From: Alistipes senegalensis JC50 | Lineage (GTDB): Bacteria; Bacteroidota; Bacteroidia; Bacteroidales; Rikenellaceae | Length of the DNA stretch: 64,000 bases | Assembly: GCF_025145645.1 (NCBI RefSeq) | Contig: NZ_CP102252.1 | Span: forward strand, 3,596,001 to 3,660,000 | Reading direction: 5' to 3' | Part shown: positions 40,746 to 48,125 of the stretch, in pieces | Position numbering within the stretch: the first letter of the stretch is position 1 | Layout of the letters: every line of letters starts with the position of its first letter | Notes under the pieces: generated by a model | Databases searched by the model: none | What the model was told of the DNA's origin: nothing | The model's input: the letters and a program-made list of their open reading frames with translations, nothing else | Position numbers and translations under genes: made by a program

Positions 40746-43193
40746 TTACAGGGCTTTCAGCCGGTAGTCCCCGGCTTCGGCGACGGTCCGTTGCAACTCT
40801 TCGTCGGAGTACGTGCGGCCCGTGAACCGGACCTCGGCCGCCGGCGGGTCGAGCGTGACCGATGCCGATACGCCTTCCAGGGCGTTGAGCGCTTTTTCCA
40901 CGTGCATGCGGCAATGGTTGCACATCATGCCTTCCACTCGATACTTTTTCATAGCAGGTTGTTTTTTATCGGTTTTTTCCTTGTGCAGTTTCGCACGTTT
41001 CAGACGCAGGCTGTTGCCCACCACGCTGACGCTGCTCATCGCCATCGCGGCCCCCGCGATCATGGGGTCGAGCTGAACCCCCAGCAGCGGATAGAGCGCC
41101 CCGGCGGCCACGGGCACGCCGATCAGGTTGTAGACGAACGCCCAAAAGAGGTTCTGACGGATGGTGCGCACCGTGAGGCGCGAAAGGCGGATGGCTTCGG
41201 CGATCTTCGTGAGGTCCGACGAGATGATCGTCACCGGGGCTGCCTCCATCGCAATATCGCTGCCGCGCCCCATGGCGATTCCGAGGTCGGCCCGGGCCAG
41301 CGCCGCGCTGTCGTTGATGCCGTCGCCCGCCATGGCCACCGTGTGCCCCTCTTCCTGAAGCGCGCGGATGAATGCCTCCTTTTGGTGGGGGAGCACTCCC
41401 GTGCGGTAGTTGTCGATGCCTGCCTTGCGGGCCACCTCGCGGGCGGCCGCCTCACCGTCGCCGGTGAGCATCCAGACCGCGATGCCCTGTTCGCGCAGCT
41501 CCCGGACAGCCTCCGCCGACCCCTCTTTCAGACGGTCGGTGATCCCCGCCACGGCCAGCGCCCGCTGCGCGTTGGCGAACCAGACGACGGTTTTGGCCTC
41601 CCCGGCTATCCGCTCCGCCGCCGTGCGGAGCTCTTCGCCGACGGCGATGCCGTGTTCGTCGAGCAGGGTTTTGTTTCCGGCGTAGTAGGTACGTCCGCCG
41701 ACGGTGCCGCTCACGCCCCGTCCGGTAATGCTCTCGAACTCCTCGACTGTCACCGGGGCGCACCCTTCGAGATGCGCGGCGACGGCTCCGGCCAGCGGAT
41801 GTTCCGAAAGTTTTTCGAGGGCGCAGAGAGTCTCCCGGTGCGTGTCGCCGCCCTCGGCCCACACGAGGTCCGTCACCTCGGGACGCCCTTCGGTCAGCGT
41901 TCCGGTCTTGTCCAGCACCACGACATCGACCCGGACGGCCGTTTCGAGGCTCTCGGCGTCCTTTATCAGAATGCCGTTCTCGGCCCCTTTGCCGATTCCG
42001 GCCATGATGGCCGTGGGCGTCGCCAGCCCCAGGGCGCAGGGGCAGGCGATGATGAGCACCGTGACCAGCGCCAGCAGTCCGTGCGAAAATCCGTTCTCCG
42101 GGTCCAGCAGCACCCACGCCGCGAACGAGACGAGGGCGATGCCGATGATCACGGGCACGAAGATGCCCGCGATGCGGTCCACGAGCTTCTGCACCGGGGC
42201 TTTGCTGCCCTGCGCCTCCTGCACCAGTCGGATGATCTGCGCCAGCAGGGTTTCGCTCCCGATCTTCGCAGCCGTGAAGCGGAAACTTCCCCGTTGGTTG
42301 ACGGTTCCGGCGAACACCGCGTCCCCGGGGCCTTTGGCTGCCGGCACGGGCTCTCCGGTGAGCATGCTTTCATCGACATAGGAACTGCCCTCGGCGACGG
42401 TTCCGTCCACGGCGATCCGTTCGCCGGGACGTGCCAGCAGCAGGTCGCCGGGCCGGATTTCGGCGATCGCGACCTCGTGCTGCCCTCCGTTCGGCGCGAT
42501 GCGGACCACCGTCGTGGGCTGAAGTCCCATCAGCTTGCGGATGGCCTCCGAGGTGTGGTCGCGGGCGCGGGCTTCGAGCAGGCGTCCCAGCAGGATGAAG
42601 GCGATGATGACGCTCGCCGCCTCGAAATAGACGTGGGGATGGATGCCCCGGGCCTCCCAGAATCCGGGAAAGAGCATGTTCGCCACGCTGAAAAGATAGG
42701 CGACTCCGGTGCTTCCGGCCACCAGCGTGTCCATGTTGGCCGAACCGCGGCGGAGCTGCCGCCAGGCGTTGACGAAGAAATCGCGTCCCAGCACGAATAC
42801 CACCGGCGTTGACAGCAGCCACATGAACTCCTCGGCATAGGGCATTCCCATCCAGAACATCCCCACGACGACCACCGGCACCGACAGGGCTATGGCCCAC
42901 ACCGTGCGGCGTTTCAGCGAACGATAGCGTTCGCCCGCGGCCTTTTCGGCCTCCCGGGCGGCATCCCCGGCTCCGACGATCAGATCGTAACCCGCCTGCC
43001 GCACGGCCTCCCGCAGGGCGGCGGGGGAGCATTGCGCGGGGTCGTACTCCACCAGGGCGGTCGCCGCCGCGAAATTCACCGCGGCCCGGCTCACGCCCGG
43101 AACGCTGTTCAGAACTTTGTCCACCTTCGCCGCGCACGCCGCACAACTCATGTCGGTGACCGGGAAGGTCTGTTTTTCGCTGTGGTTTTCCAT
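40746..43193 (-). CDS. copA: Copper-translocating P-type ATPase with HMA domains at both ends
   Basis: 815 residues from MENHSEKQTF, preferred because the upstream extension overlaps the promoter box. N-terminal heavy-metal domain (about 9-72) with metal-binding CAAC (MSCAACAAKV), membrane helices, actuator loop with MLTGEPVPA, transmembrane ACPCALGLATP, phosphorylation site LDKTGTLTEG and hinge AMAGDGINDSAALA are complete. The CPC motif indicates a copper(I)/silver exporter. After the last membrane pair a basic linker leads to a second HMA domain (about 748-815, GMMCNHCRMHV), the size and sequence of a free CopZ-type chaperone. It follows the AraC regulator and nitroreductase on the same strand. 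Confidence 0.95.
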   Translation of the reverse strand: MENHSEKQTFPVTDMSCAACAAKVDKVLNSVPGVSRAAVNFAAATALVEYDPAQCSPAALREAVRQAGYDLIVGAGDAAREAEKAAGERYRSLKRRTVWAIALSVPVVVVGMFWMGMPYAEEFMWLLSTPVVFVLGRDFFVNAWRQLRRGSANMDTLVAGSTGVAYLFSVANMLFPGFWEARGIHPHVYFEAASVIIAFILLGRLLEARARDHTSEAIRKLMGLQPTTVVRIAPNGGQHEVAIAEIRPGDLLLARPGERIAVDGTVAEGSSYVDESMLTGEPVPAAKGPGDAVFAGTVNQRGSFRFTAAKIGSETLLAQIIRLVQEAQGSKAPVQKLVDRIAGIFVPVIIGIALVSFAAWVLLDPENGFSHGLLALVTVLIIACPCALGLATPTAIMAGIGKGAENGILIKDAESLETAVRVDVVVLDKTGTLTEGRPEVTDLVWAEGGDTHRETLCALEKLSEHPLAGAVAAHLEGCAPVTVEEFESITGRGVSGTVGGRTYYAGNKTLLDEHGIAVGEELRTAAERIAGEAKTVVWFANAQRALAVAGITDRLKEGSAEAVRELREQGIAVWMLTGDGEAAAREVARKAGIDNYRTGVLPHQKEAFIRALQEEGHTVAMAGDGINDSAALARADLGIAMGRGSDIAMEAAPVTIISSDLTKIAEAIRLSRLTVRTIRQNLFWAFVYNLIGVPVAAGALYPLLGVQLDPMIAGAAMAMSSVSVVGNSLRLKRAKLHKEKTDKKQPAMKKYRVEGMMCNHCRMHVEKALNALEGVSASVTLDPPAAEVRFTGRTYSDEELQRTVAEAGDYRLKAL

Positions 43194-43220
43194 CTCCGTT
43201 ACCTTGTTCGTGCTTCGTTG

Positions 43221-43228
43221 CAAAGGTA
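43221..43228 (-). promoter_or_regulatory. Promoter -7 box of copA
   Basis: Minus strand TACCTTTG, matching TAnnTTTG, 27 nt before the copA ATG. It gives copA its own transcript besides any read-through from the regulator gene 61 nt upstream. Confidence 0.6.
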
Positions 43229-43288
43229 ACGCCACGGGGCCGCGGAGCCGTTACAGAATTATGGAATAGATTTACAAGATTCCGACCG

Positions 43289-43816
43289 CTACACCTTGTC
43301 GAGGGGTTTCCGGTCGCCTTCGGACTGCTCGCTGAGGTGGGCGGCGCTCGAATAGTTCATCAGGTCGGCGATTTCGCCGAGCGACAGCTCGCCGTAGGCC
43401 AGCAGCTCTTTCACCCGCTCGATCTTCTGGGCGATGAAGTATTTTTCGACGGTCGTTCCGGTCGTCTCGGAAAAAAGTTTGCTGATCTGGCTGTATTCGT
43501 GTCGGGTGATTTCGGACAGCCGGTTGGAGAGATTGACTCGCAGGGCCCCGTTGTCGCGGTGCACCAGCCGGATGATCTCGGTCTTCACTTGCTCGACGAT
43601 CCGCTGCCGGGGTTCGTCGAGGAGTTCGAATCCCAGCTCCCGCAGCCGTTCGCCCAGCCGTTTCCGCAACTCTTCCGCCACCGGAGCCGCCGTGCGCACC
43701 ACGCCCAGCTCGACGGAGCGGGTTTCGATGCCGAGTTCCGCGAACAGCTCCCGCACGACCATCCGGCAGCGGTCGCACACCATGTTGCGGATATATATGG
43801 GTTCGTTCGTCTCCAT
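43289..43816 (-). CDS. AraC-type regulator with metal-binding-like N-terminus (second HTH shortened)
   Basis: 175 residues from METNEPIYIRN. The N-terminal 65 residues resemble an HMA/ferredoxin-like fold with CDRC (MVCDRCRMVV), a probable copper-binding pair. The C-terminal AraC DNA-binding domain begins around 85, with the linker region QISKLFSETTG and EKYFIAQKIERVKELL; helix-turn-helix 1 is complete. Helix-turn-helix 2 begins LSLGEIADLMNYSSAAHLSEQ but then passes straight to EGDRKPLDKV. Relatives normally have about 15 more residues here (an F-x-x-x-T-G-x-T-P-type segment), so an in-frame loss is likely. It should regulate copA; its start overlaps the nitroreductase stop by 1 nt (TGATG). 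Confidence 0.85.
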   Translation of the reverse strand: METNEPIYIRNMVCDRCRMVVRELFAELGIETRSVELGVVRTAAPVAEELRKRLGERLRELGFELLDEPRQRIVEQVKTEIIRLVHRDNGALRVNLSNRLSEITRHEYSQISKLFSETTGTTVEKYFIAQKIERVKELLAYGELSLGEIADLMNYSSAAHLSEQSEGDRKPLDKV

Positions 43817-44457
43817 CACTCGATCGTCAGATCCTCCGGACGGACTTTGGGAACGTAGTGCGTGCCGCCCTCGCGGTAGTAGGCGCGGTCGCCGTCCGCA
43901 CCGATCGGCACCAGTTCGATCTTCTCGATGCCCCGGCCGATGGCGAGGATCAGCAGCGGCTCCCACTCCAGCCCGAACTCCTGCCGGATGCGCTCCTTGT
44001 CGAAAGCCCCGATGCAGATGCCGTTCAGCCCGATTTCCGCGGCTTGCAGCAACATGCTTTGAGCCGAGATGCCGAGGTCGATGTCCACGTAGCGGTCCTC
44101 CGCTGCGGTCGAACAGACGATGATGAAGGCGTTGGGCTCGGTGCCCGGCAGGGGGAGATGCAGGTGGGGCAGGGCCCCTCCGAGACGGATGTGCGCCAGC
44201 ACCTTCTGCGCTTCGCCGGACAGCACGGGGCGGAACCTCAGCACCTGCTGGTTGCGTGCCGAGGGGATTTTGGCGTTTACGGCGATGATGCGCCGGAGCT
44301 GGTCTTCGCGGACGATGAAGTTCGCGTCGTAACCGCGGTGGCTGCGGTTTTTCAGCAGCAGTCGGCTGAGCGTCGCCAGGGGCCTGCGGCTGCCTTGTGC
44401 GGCCGCCGTCCGGGCCCGGTACTCCTCCATTTTCCGTTCCAGATAGTTGTCTGCCAT
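43816..44457 (-). CDS. Nitroreductase family protein
   Basis: 213 residues. The FMN-binding nitroreductase fold is recognisable from NRSHRGYDANFIVREDQL, AKIPSARNQQVLRFRPV, DLGISAQSMLLQAAEIG and CIGAFDKERI. Such flavoenzymes reduce nitro compounds, quinones or flavins with NAD(P)H; the substrate is unknown. It is the first gene of a unit with the copper-type AraC regulator and copA downstream, so a redox role under metal stress is plausible but inferred. It has a consensus promoter at 44480-44511. Confidence 0.9.
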   Translation of the reverse strand: MADNYLERKMEEYRARTAAAQGSRRPLATLSRLLLKNRSHRGYDANFIVREDQLRRIIAVNAKIPSARNQQVLRFRPVLSGEAQKVLAHIRLGGALPHLHLPLPGTEPNAFIIVCSTAAEDRYVDIDLGISAQSMLLQAAEIGLNGICIGAFDKERIRQEFGLEWEPLLILAIGRGIEKIELVPIGADGDRAYYREGGTHYVPKVRPEDLTIE

Positions 44458-44479
44458 GATTCGTTTCCGTTAGTCGAAG

Positions 44480-44511
44480 CAAAGATAGTACAAACCGGGT
44501 ATAAAGACAAA
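44480..44511 (-). promoter_or_regulatory. Promoter of the nitroreductase-regulator unit
   Basis: Minus strand TTTG (44508-44511), a 20-nt spacer and TATCTTTG (44480-44487): an exact Bacteroidetes promoter. Its -33 box abuts the terminator hairpin of tRNA-Lys. Confidence 0.75.
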
Positions 44512-44542
44512 AAAAGCGGCTGTCGTGCGACAGCCGCTTTTT
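44511..44542 (-). terminator. Intrinsic terminator after tRNA-Lys
   Basis: AAAGCGGCTGTC and GACAGCCGCTTT form a perfect stem around GTGC, with A and T runs on the two flanks. Confidence 0.8.
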
Positions 44543-44546
44543 TCCG

Positions 44547-44619
44547 TGAACCCGCTGGGGCTCGAACCCAGGACCCCAACATTAAAAGTGTTGTGCTCTA
44601 CCTGCTGAGCTACGGATTC
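44547..44619 (-). tRNA. tRNA-Lys (anticodon TTT)
   Basis: 73-nt cloverleaf without the encoded CCA: acceptor GAATCCG / CGGGTTC, D stem GCTC/GAGC, anticodon stem CAACA/TGTTG around loop CTTTTAA, T loop TTCGAGC. Anticodon TTT reads Lys AAA and AAG. Confidence 0.95.
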
Positions 44620-44658
44620 TCCGTGTGCCAAATAGGAATCGCTTCCGTTTTGGTGGTG

Positions 44659-44666
44659 CAAATGTA
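44659..44666 (-). promoter_or_regulatory. Promoter -7 box of tRNA-Lys
   Basis: Minus strand TACATTTG, 40 nt before the tRNA; a TTGC -33-like box lies about 20 nt upstream. Confidence 0.6.
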
Positions 44667-44767
44667 CGGATTTATTTTTAATTTGCAACACCTGACCTGC
44701 AAAATTTGCGCAAAACCTGCTTTTTCGTGTTTCGGTCCGCCGGGACCGTGAAAATTGCTGCGCCGAT

Positions 44768-44811
44768 TTTGATTTGCCGAAATAAAAAGATATTTTTGTA
44801 GGCGTTAACGC
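44768..44811 (+). promoter_or_regulatory. Promoter of carboxynorspermidine dehydrogenase with palindrome at +1
   Basis: TTTG (44768-44771), a 19-nt spacer and TATTTTTG (44791-44798) fit the consensus. The perfect palindrome GCGTTAACGC (44802-44811) covers the predicted transcription start and may be an operator. Confidence 0.65.
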
Positions 44812-44840
44812 GAAATTAACTCTAAAATTCCAATAATTCT

Positions 44841-46031
44841 ATGTGTAAAGCGCTGATTATCGGTGCGGGAGGCGTCGGCACCGTGGTGACCCAGAAGATC
44901 GCTGCCAATCCCGTGTTTACGGATGTGATGCTGGCCAGCCGCACCAAATCCAAATGCGATGCCGTGGCGGCCGCCATCGGCGGCAATCGCGTGAAGACCG
45001 CCGAGGTCGATGCCGACAACGTGCCGCAGCTCTGCGAACTTTTCCGCGCGTTCAAACCCGACATCGTGGTCAACGTGGCGCTGCCGTATCAGGACCTGAC
45101 GATCATGGACGCCTGCCTCGAATGCGGCTGCAACTACCTCGATACGGCCAATTACGAGCCCAAGGACGAGGCGCATTTCGAATACTCGTGGCAGTGGGCC
45201 TATCAGGACCGCTTCAAGGCCGCGGGTCTCACGGCGATCCTCGGCTGCGGTTTCGACCCGGGCGTTACGGCCATCTTCACGGCCTATGCCGCCAAGCACC
45301 ATTTCGACGAAATCCACTATCTCGACATCGTCGATTGCAACGCCGGCAATCACGGCATGGCCTTCGCCACGAACTTCAACCCCGAGATCAACATCCGCGA
45401 GGTGACCCAGAAGGGCCGTTACTACGAGAACGGAGAGTGGGTCGTGACCGAGCCGCACGAGATCCACAAGCCGCTCAGCTACCCGGGCATCGGCGAGCGC
45501 GAGTCGTACGTGATCTATCACGAGGAGCTGGAGTCGCTCGTCAAGAACTATCCCACGATCAAGCGGGCGCGCTTCTGGATGACTTTCGGACAGGAGTATC
45601 TGACGCACCTGCGCGTGATTCAGAATATCGGCATGGCGCGCATCGACCCGATCATCTACAACGGCGTGGAGATCGTCCCCATCCAGTTCCTCAAGGCGGT
45701 GCTTCCCGATCCCAAGTCGCTGGGCGCCAACTATCACGGGCAGACCTCGATCGGCTGCCGCATCAAAGGCGTCAAGGACGGCAAGGAGCGCACGTACTAT
45801 ATTTATAACAACTGCGACCACGAGGAGGCTTTCCGTCAGACCGGGACGCAGGCCGTGTCGTTCACGACGGGCGTTCCGGCGGCGCTGGGCGCTTCGATGT
45901 GGGCCAAGGGGCTGTGGCGCGGCGCCGGGGTGTTCAACGTCGAGGAGTTCGATCCCGATCCGTTCCTCGCCGAGCTGGGCGAGCAGGGGCTTCCGTGGCA
46001 CGAGTTGTTCGACGTGAACCTGGAGGTCTGA
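44841..46031 (+). CDS. Carboxynorspermidine dehydrogenase (saccharopine dehydrogenase family)
   Basis: 396 residues. N-terminal Rossmann motif IIGAGGVGTVV, then VNVALPYQDLTIMDACLE, YLDTANYEPKDEAHFEYSW and ILGCGFDPGVTAIFTAYA, the pattern of carboxynorspermidine/carboxyspermidine synthase. It condenses aspartate semialdehyde with a diamine using NADPH to give the carboxy-polyamine, which nspC (46967-48106) decarboxylates. The two genes thus encode the S-adenosylmethionine-independent spermidine route common in gut Bacteroidetes. Here they are separated by a small membrane protein gene. It has its own promoter and terminator. Confidence 0.92.
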   Translation: MCKALIIGAGGVGTVVTQKIAANPVFTDVMLASRTKSKCDAVAAAIGGNRVKTAEVDADNVPQLCELFRAFKPDIVVNVALPYQDLTIMDACLECGCNYLDTANYEPKDEAHFEYSWQWAYQDRFKAAGLTAILGCGFDPGVTAIFTAYAAKHHFDEIHYLDIVDCNAGNHGMAFATNFNPEINIREVTQKGRYYENGEWVVTEPHEIHKPLSYPGIGERESYVIYHEELESLVKNYPTIKRARFWMTFGQEYLTHLRVIQNIGMARIDPIIYNGVEIVPIQFLKAVLPDPKSLGANYHGQTSIGCRIKGVKDGKERTYYIYNNCDHEEAFRQTGTQAVSFTTGVPAALGASMWAKGLWRGAGVFNVEEFDPDPFLAELGEQGLPWHELFDVNLEV

Positions 46032-46050
46032 TTTCCCGGTTCTCGAATAA

Positions 46051-46085
46051 AAAATTGCGGATGCGTTTTACGTGTCCGCAATTTT
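46051..46085 (+). terminator. Intrinsic terminator of the dehydrogenase gene
   Basis: AAAATTGCGGA and TCCGCAATTTT arms, 19 nt after the stop codon, ending in a T run. Confidence 0.75.
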
Positions 46086-46372
46086 CATTATATTTGCCTT
46101 GGAAACCAACTTATTTCAGCCTATGGTATAACCCAAATGAATTTCGATCGGGACGCCCGGACATAGGCGTCGAACATATAAAAGCGCATCGGCTTTTTTC
46201 TTACTCGCGAAAATTGGACACTTTCAGGATAGTAAGGAACAAAGGTTGATGCTCGCGCTGTTTTTCAGCGTGGGCATTGTCTTATATCCTGCTATCTGGG
46301 TCGTCCAATACCTCGCGAGTGGATATAATGATATGTCCACGTTTTTTTTATTGAACCAATCAATCGTTTATT
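46086..46372 (+). other. Gene-poor, AT-richer spacer with a terminator-like hairpin
   Basis: With the end of the preceding terminator this gives about 340 bases lacking a credible gene. A frame from 46249 encodes a hydrophobic stretch (FFSVGIVLYPAIWVV) but becomes Arg-rich and overlaps the next gene, so it may be a remnant. GTGGATAT / ATATGTCCAC (46319-46340) followed by eight T (46342-46349) looks like an intrinsic terminator, though no gene upstream clearly needs it. Base composition is more AT-rich than the surroundings. Confidence 0.5.
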
Positions 46373-46771
46373 ATGAAAAGGTACATTTTGCTTGTCTTTT
46401 GCATCCTCCTGGGATTCGTCTATTTTTTCATACCGTTGGCCTACGTCGAAGGTGTCGTTGGGAACGGTGGGGCATATGGTTTCGGTCGCTACATTGAAAT
46501 CAGCAATGCCAAAGGCGATGCCGTAGTGATGGTTGCTTTGCTGACTTCGCTGCTGTCCTATTTTCTGATTTTTGCGGCATTGCTGTTCCGATGGATTCGG
46601 GCCGCCAAATGGCTGAGCGTGCTGGCGCTCGTTTCTCCGGTTGCTGCGTTGTTCCAGCTCGATTTCGTAAGCGGCGTAAATTATGCCGGAGCGTTCGTTT
46701 ACGTTTTGTTGAGTGTCGTGTTTTTTATTCTCTGTTTGACACTTAGATCCTCTGACAGGGAGCCGAAATAG
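46373..46771 (+). CDS. Small four-helix membrane protein, unknown
   Basis: 132 residues, mostly hydrophobic: helices at about 4-22, 50-73, 78-95 and 100-125. The first segment (MKRYILLVFCILLGFVYFF) could be a signal anchor. No family is recognised. The gene and its flanks are more AT-rich than the neighbours, suggesting recent acquisition or weak constraint. It sits between the two polyamine enzymes but has a hairpin before and after it, so it is probably a separate transcript. Confidence 0.65.
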   Translation: MKRYILLVFCILLGFVYFFIPLAYVEGVVGNGGAYGFGRYIEISNAKGDAVVMVALLTSLLSYFLIFAALLFRWIRAAKWLSVLALVSPVAALFQLDFVSGVNYAGAFVYVLLSVVFFILCLTLRSSDREPK

Positions 46772-46790
46772 CTCGTGTTATCCGGGCGAG

Positions 46791-46812
46791 TAGGTATAAA
46801 TACCTATTTTTG
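46791..46812 (+). promoter_or_regulatory. Candidate promoter and operator-like palindrome upstream of nspC
   Basis: TAGGTAT, AA, ATACCTA (46791-46806) is a perfect inverted repeat running into TATTTTTG (46805-46812), a -7 box. A second TATTTTTG lies at 46857-46864, past a hairpin, so start-site choice is unclear. Confidence 0.5.
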
Positions 46813-46816
46813 CGTG

Positions 46817-46853
46817 AAATCATCGGACGGGCGTCGCTCCGTGCCGATGATTT
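46817..46853 (+). terminator. Hairpin between the small membrane gene and nspC
   Basis: AAATCATCGG and CCGATGATTT pair, with further CGG/CCG pairing inside, followed by T-rich sequence. It may terminate the small membrane gene, or fold in the nspC leader if transcription starts at the 46805 box. Confidence 0.6.
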
Positions 46854-46966
46854 TGCTATTTTTGCAACTGTTTTGGACGTTTTCGCTGAACGAGGGCGGA
46901 ACCGGGCTTGCCCGGATTGTGCCGAGTGGAGAAAACGAAGGATGAAATCCAACTAAAAACGATTCG

Positions 46967-48106
46967 ATGATTGACTTTCTGAAACTGCCGTCGCCGTGCT
47001 ACGTCCTCGACGAGAAACTGCTCGATGCGAACCTCGGGACGATCGACCGCGTGCGCCGGGAATCGGGTGCCGAAATTATCGTGGCCCTGAAGGCTTGCGC
47101 CATGTGGAGCGTCTTTCCCGAACTGGCGCGGCACTCTGACGGTGCGACTGCGAGTTCCGCCGCCGAGGCGCGCCTTGTTTTCGAGGAGTTCGGAAAGCCC
47201 GCCCACACCTACGCCCCGACCTATACGGACCGCAATATCGACGAGATACTGCGTTGCAGCGACCATATCACCTTCAACTCCGTCTCCCAGTTCGAACGCT
47301 TCGGACAGCGGGCCCTTATCAGCGGCCTTTCGTGCGGCCTGCGGATCAATCCGCAGTATTCGCCCGTCGAAACGGACCTCTACAACCCCTGCGTTCCCGG
47401 CTCGCGGCTGGGCGTCACGGCCGAACAGCTGGCGGCGCACGGCGGACTTCCGGCGGGCATCGAGGGGCTGCATTTCCACGTCCTCTGCGAATCGCGCCCG
47501 GAACACCTGCGGAAAGCGCTGGAAGCCGTCGAGACGCATTTCGGGGCGTACCTCGATCGGATAAAGTGGCTCAATATGGGCGGCGGCCATCTGATGACCG
47601 CCTCGTGGTACGACTGCGACGAACTGATCGCCGTTCTGAAAGATTTCAGGTCCCGGCATCCGCACCTGCGGCTGATTCTCGAACCCGGCAGCGCCTTCAC
47701 GTGGCGCACGGGCTATCTGGTTTCGACCGTCGAGGATGTGGTCGAGAACGGCGGGGTGCATACGGCCATGCTCGACGTGTCGTTCGCCTGCCACATGCCC
47801 GACTGCCTCGAAATGCCTTACAAACCGGCCATCGTCGGGGCGCACGAGCCCGCCGAGGGGGAGAAGCGCTGGCGTATGGGCGGCACGAGCTGCCTCGCGG
47901 GCGATTTTTACGGCGACTGGGCTTTCGACCACGATCTGAAGGTGGGGGAGCGCATCGTCTTCGAGGACATGATCCACTACACGATGGTCAAGACCACGAT
48001 GTTCAACGGCGTCCAGCACCCCGCGATCGTCATTGCACGCCGTGACGGACGTGTCGATGTCATCCGCGAGTTCGGCTACGAAGATTTCAGAAACCGCATG
48101 TCGTAA
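46967..48106 (+). CDS. nspC: Carboxynorspermidine decarboxylase
   Basis: 379 residues. A PLP-dependent fold-III decarboxylase: the PLP Lys in EIIVALKACAMW, the His in EGLHFHVLCES, LNMGGGHLMTA, LILEPGSAFTW, and the active-site Cys region GGTSCLAGDFYGDW. These are the NspC hallmarks. It removes CO2 from carboxy(nor)spermidine to give the polyamine. The cysteate synthase gene starts 19 nt after its stop, so the two are cotranscribed. Confidence 0.95.
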   Translation: MIDFLKLPSPCYVLDEKLLDANLGTIDRVRRESGAEIIVALKACAMWSVFPELARHSDGATASSAAEARLVFEEFGKPAHTYAPTYTDRNIDEILRCSDHITFNSVSQFERFGQRALISGLSCGLRINPQYSPVETDLYNPCVPGSRLGVTAEQLAAHGGLPAGIEGLHFHVLCESRPEHLRKALEAVETHFGAYLDRIKWLNMGGGHLMTASWYDCDELIAVLKDFRSRHPHLRLILEPGSAFTWRTGYLVSTVEDVVENGGVHTAMLDVSFACHMPDCLEMPYKPAIVGAHEPAEGEKRWRMGGTSCLAGDFYGDWAFDHDLKVGERIVFEDMIHYTMVKTTMFNGVQHPAIVIARRDGRVDVIREFGYEDFRNRMS

Positions 48107-48125
48107 ACAATACAAACAACGATAA

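Noticed and set aside
43272..43340. Simple frameshift restoring the full AraC helix-turn-helix 2
   Set aside because: Adding one base gives SEQFRRRPETPRQ in another frame, which is a poor match and loses the conserved RKPLDKV ending, so an in-frame deletion explains the data better.
46249..46497. 82-codon frame with a hydrophobic N-terminal helix
   Set aside because: It overlaps the 132-residue membrane protein for about half its length and turns Arg/His-rich. Kept only as a possible remnant in the spacer description.
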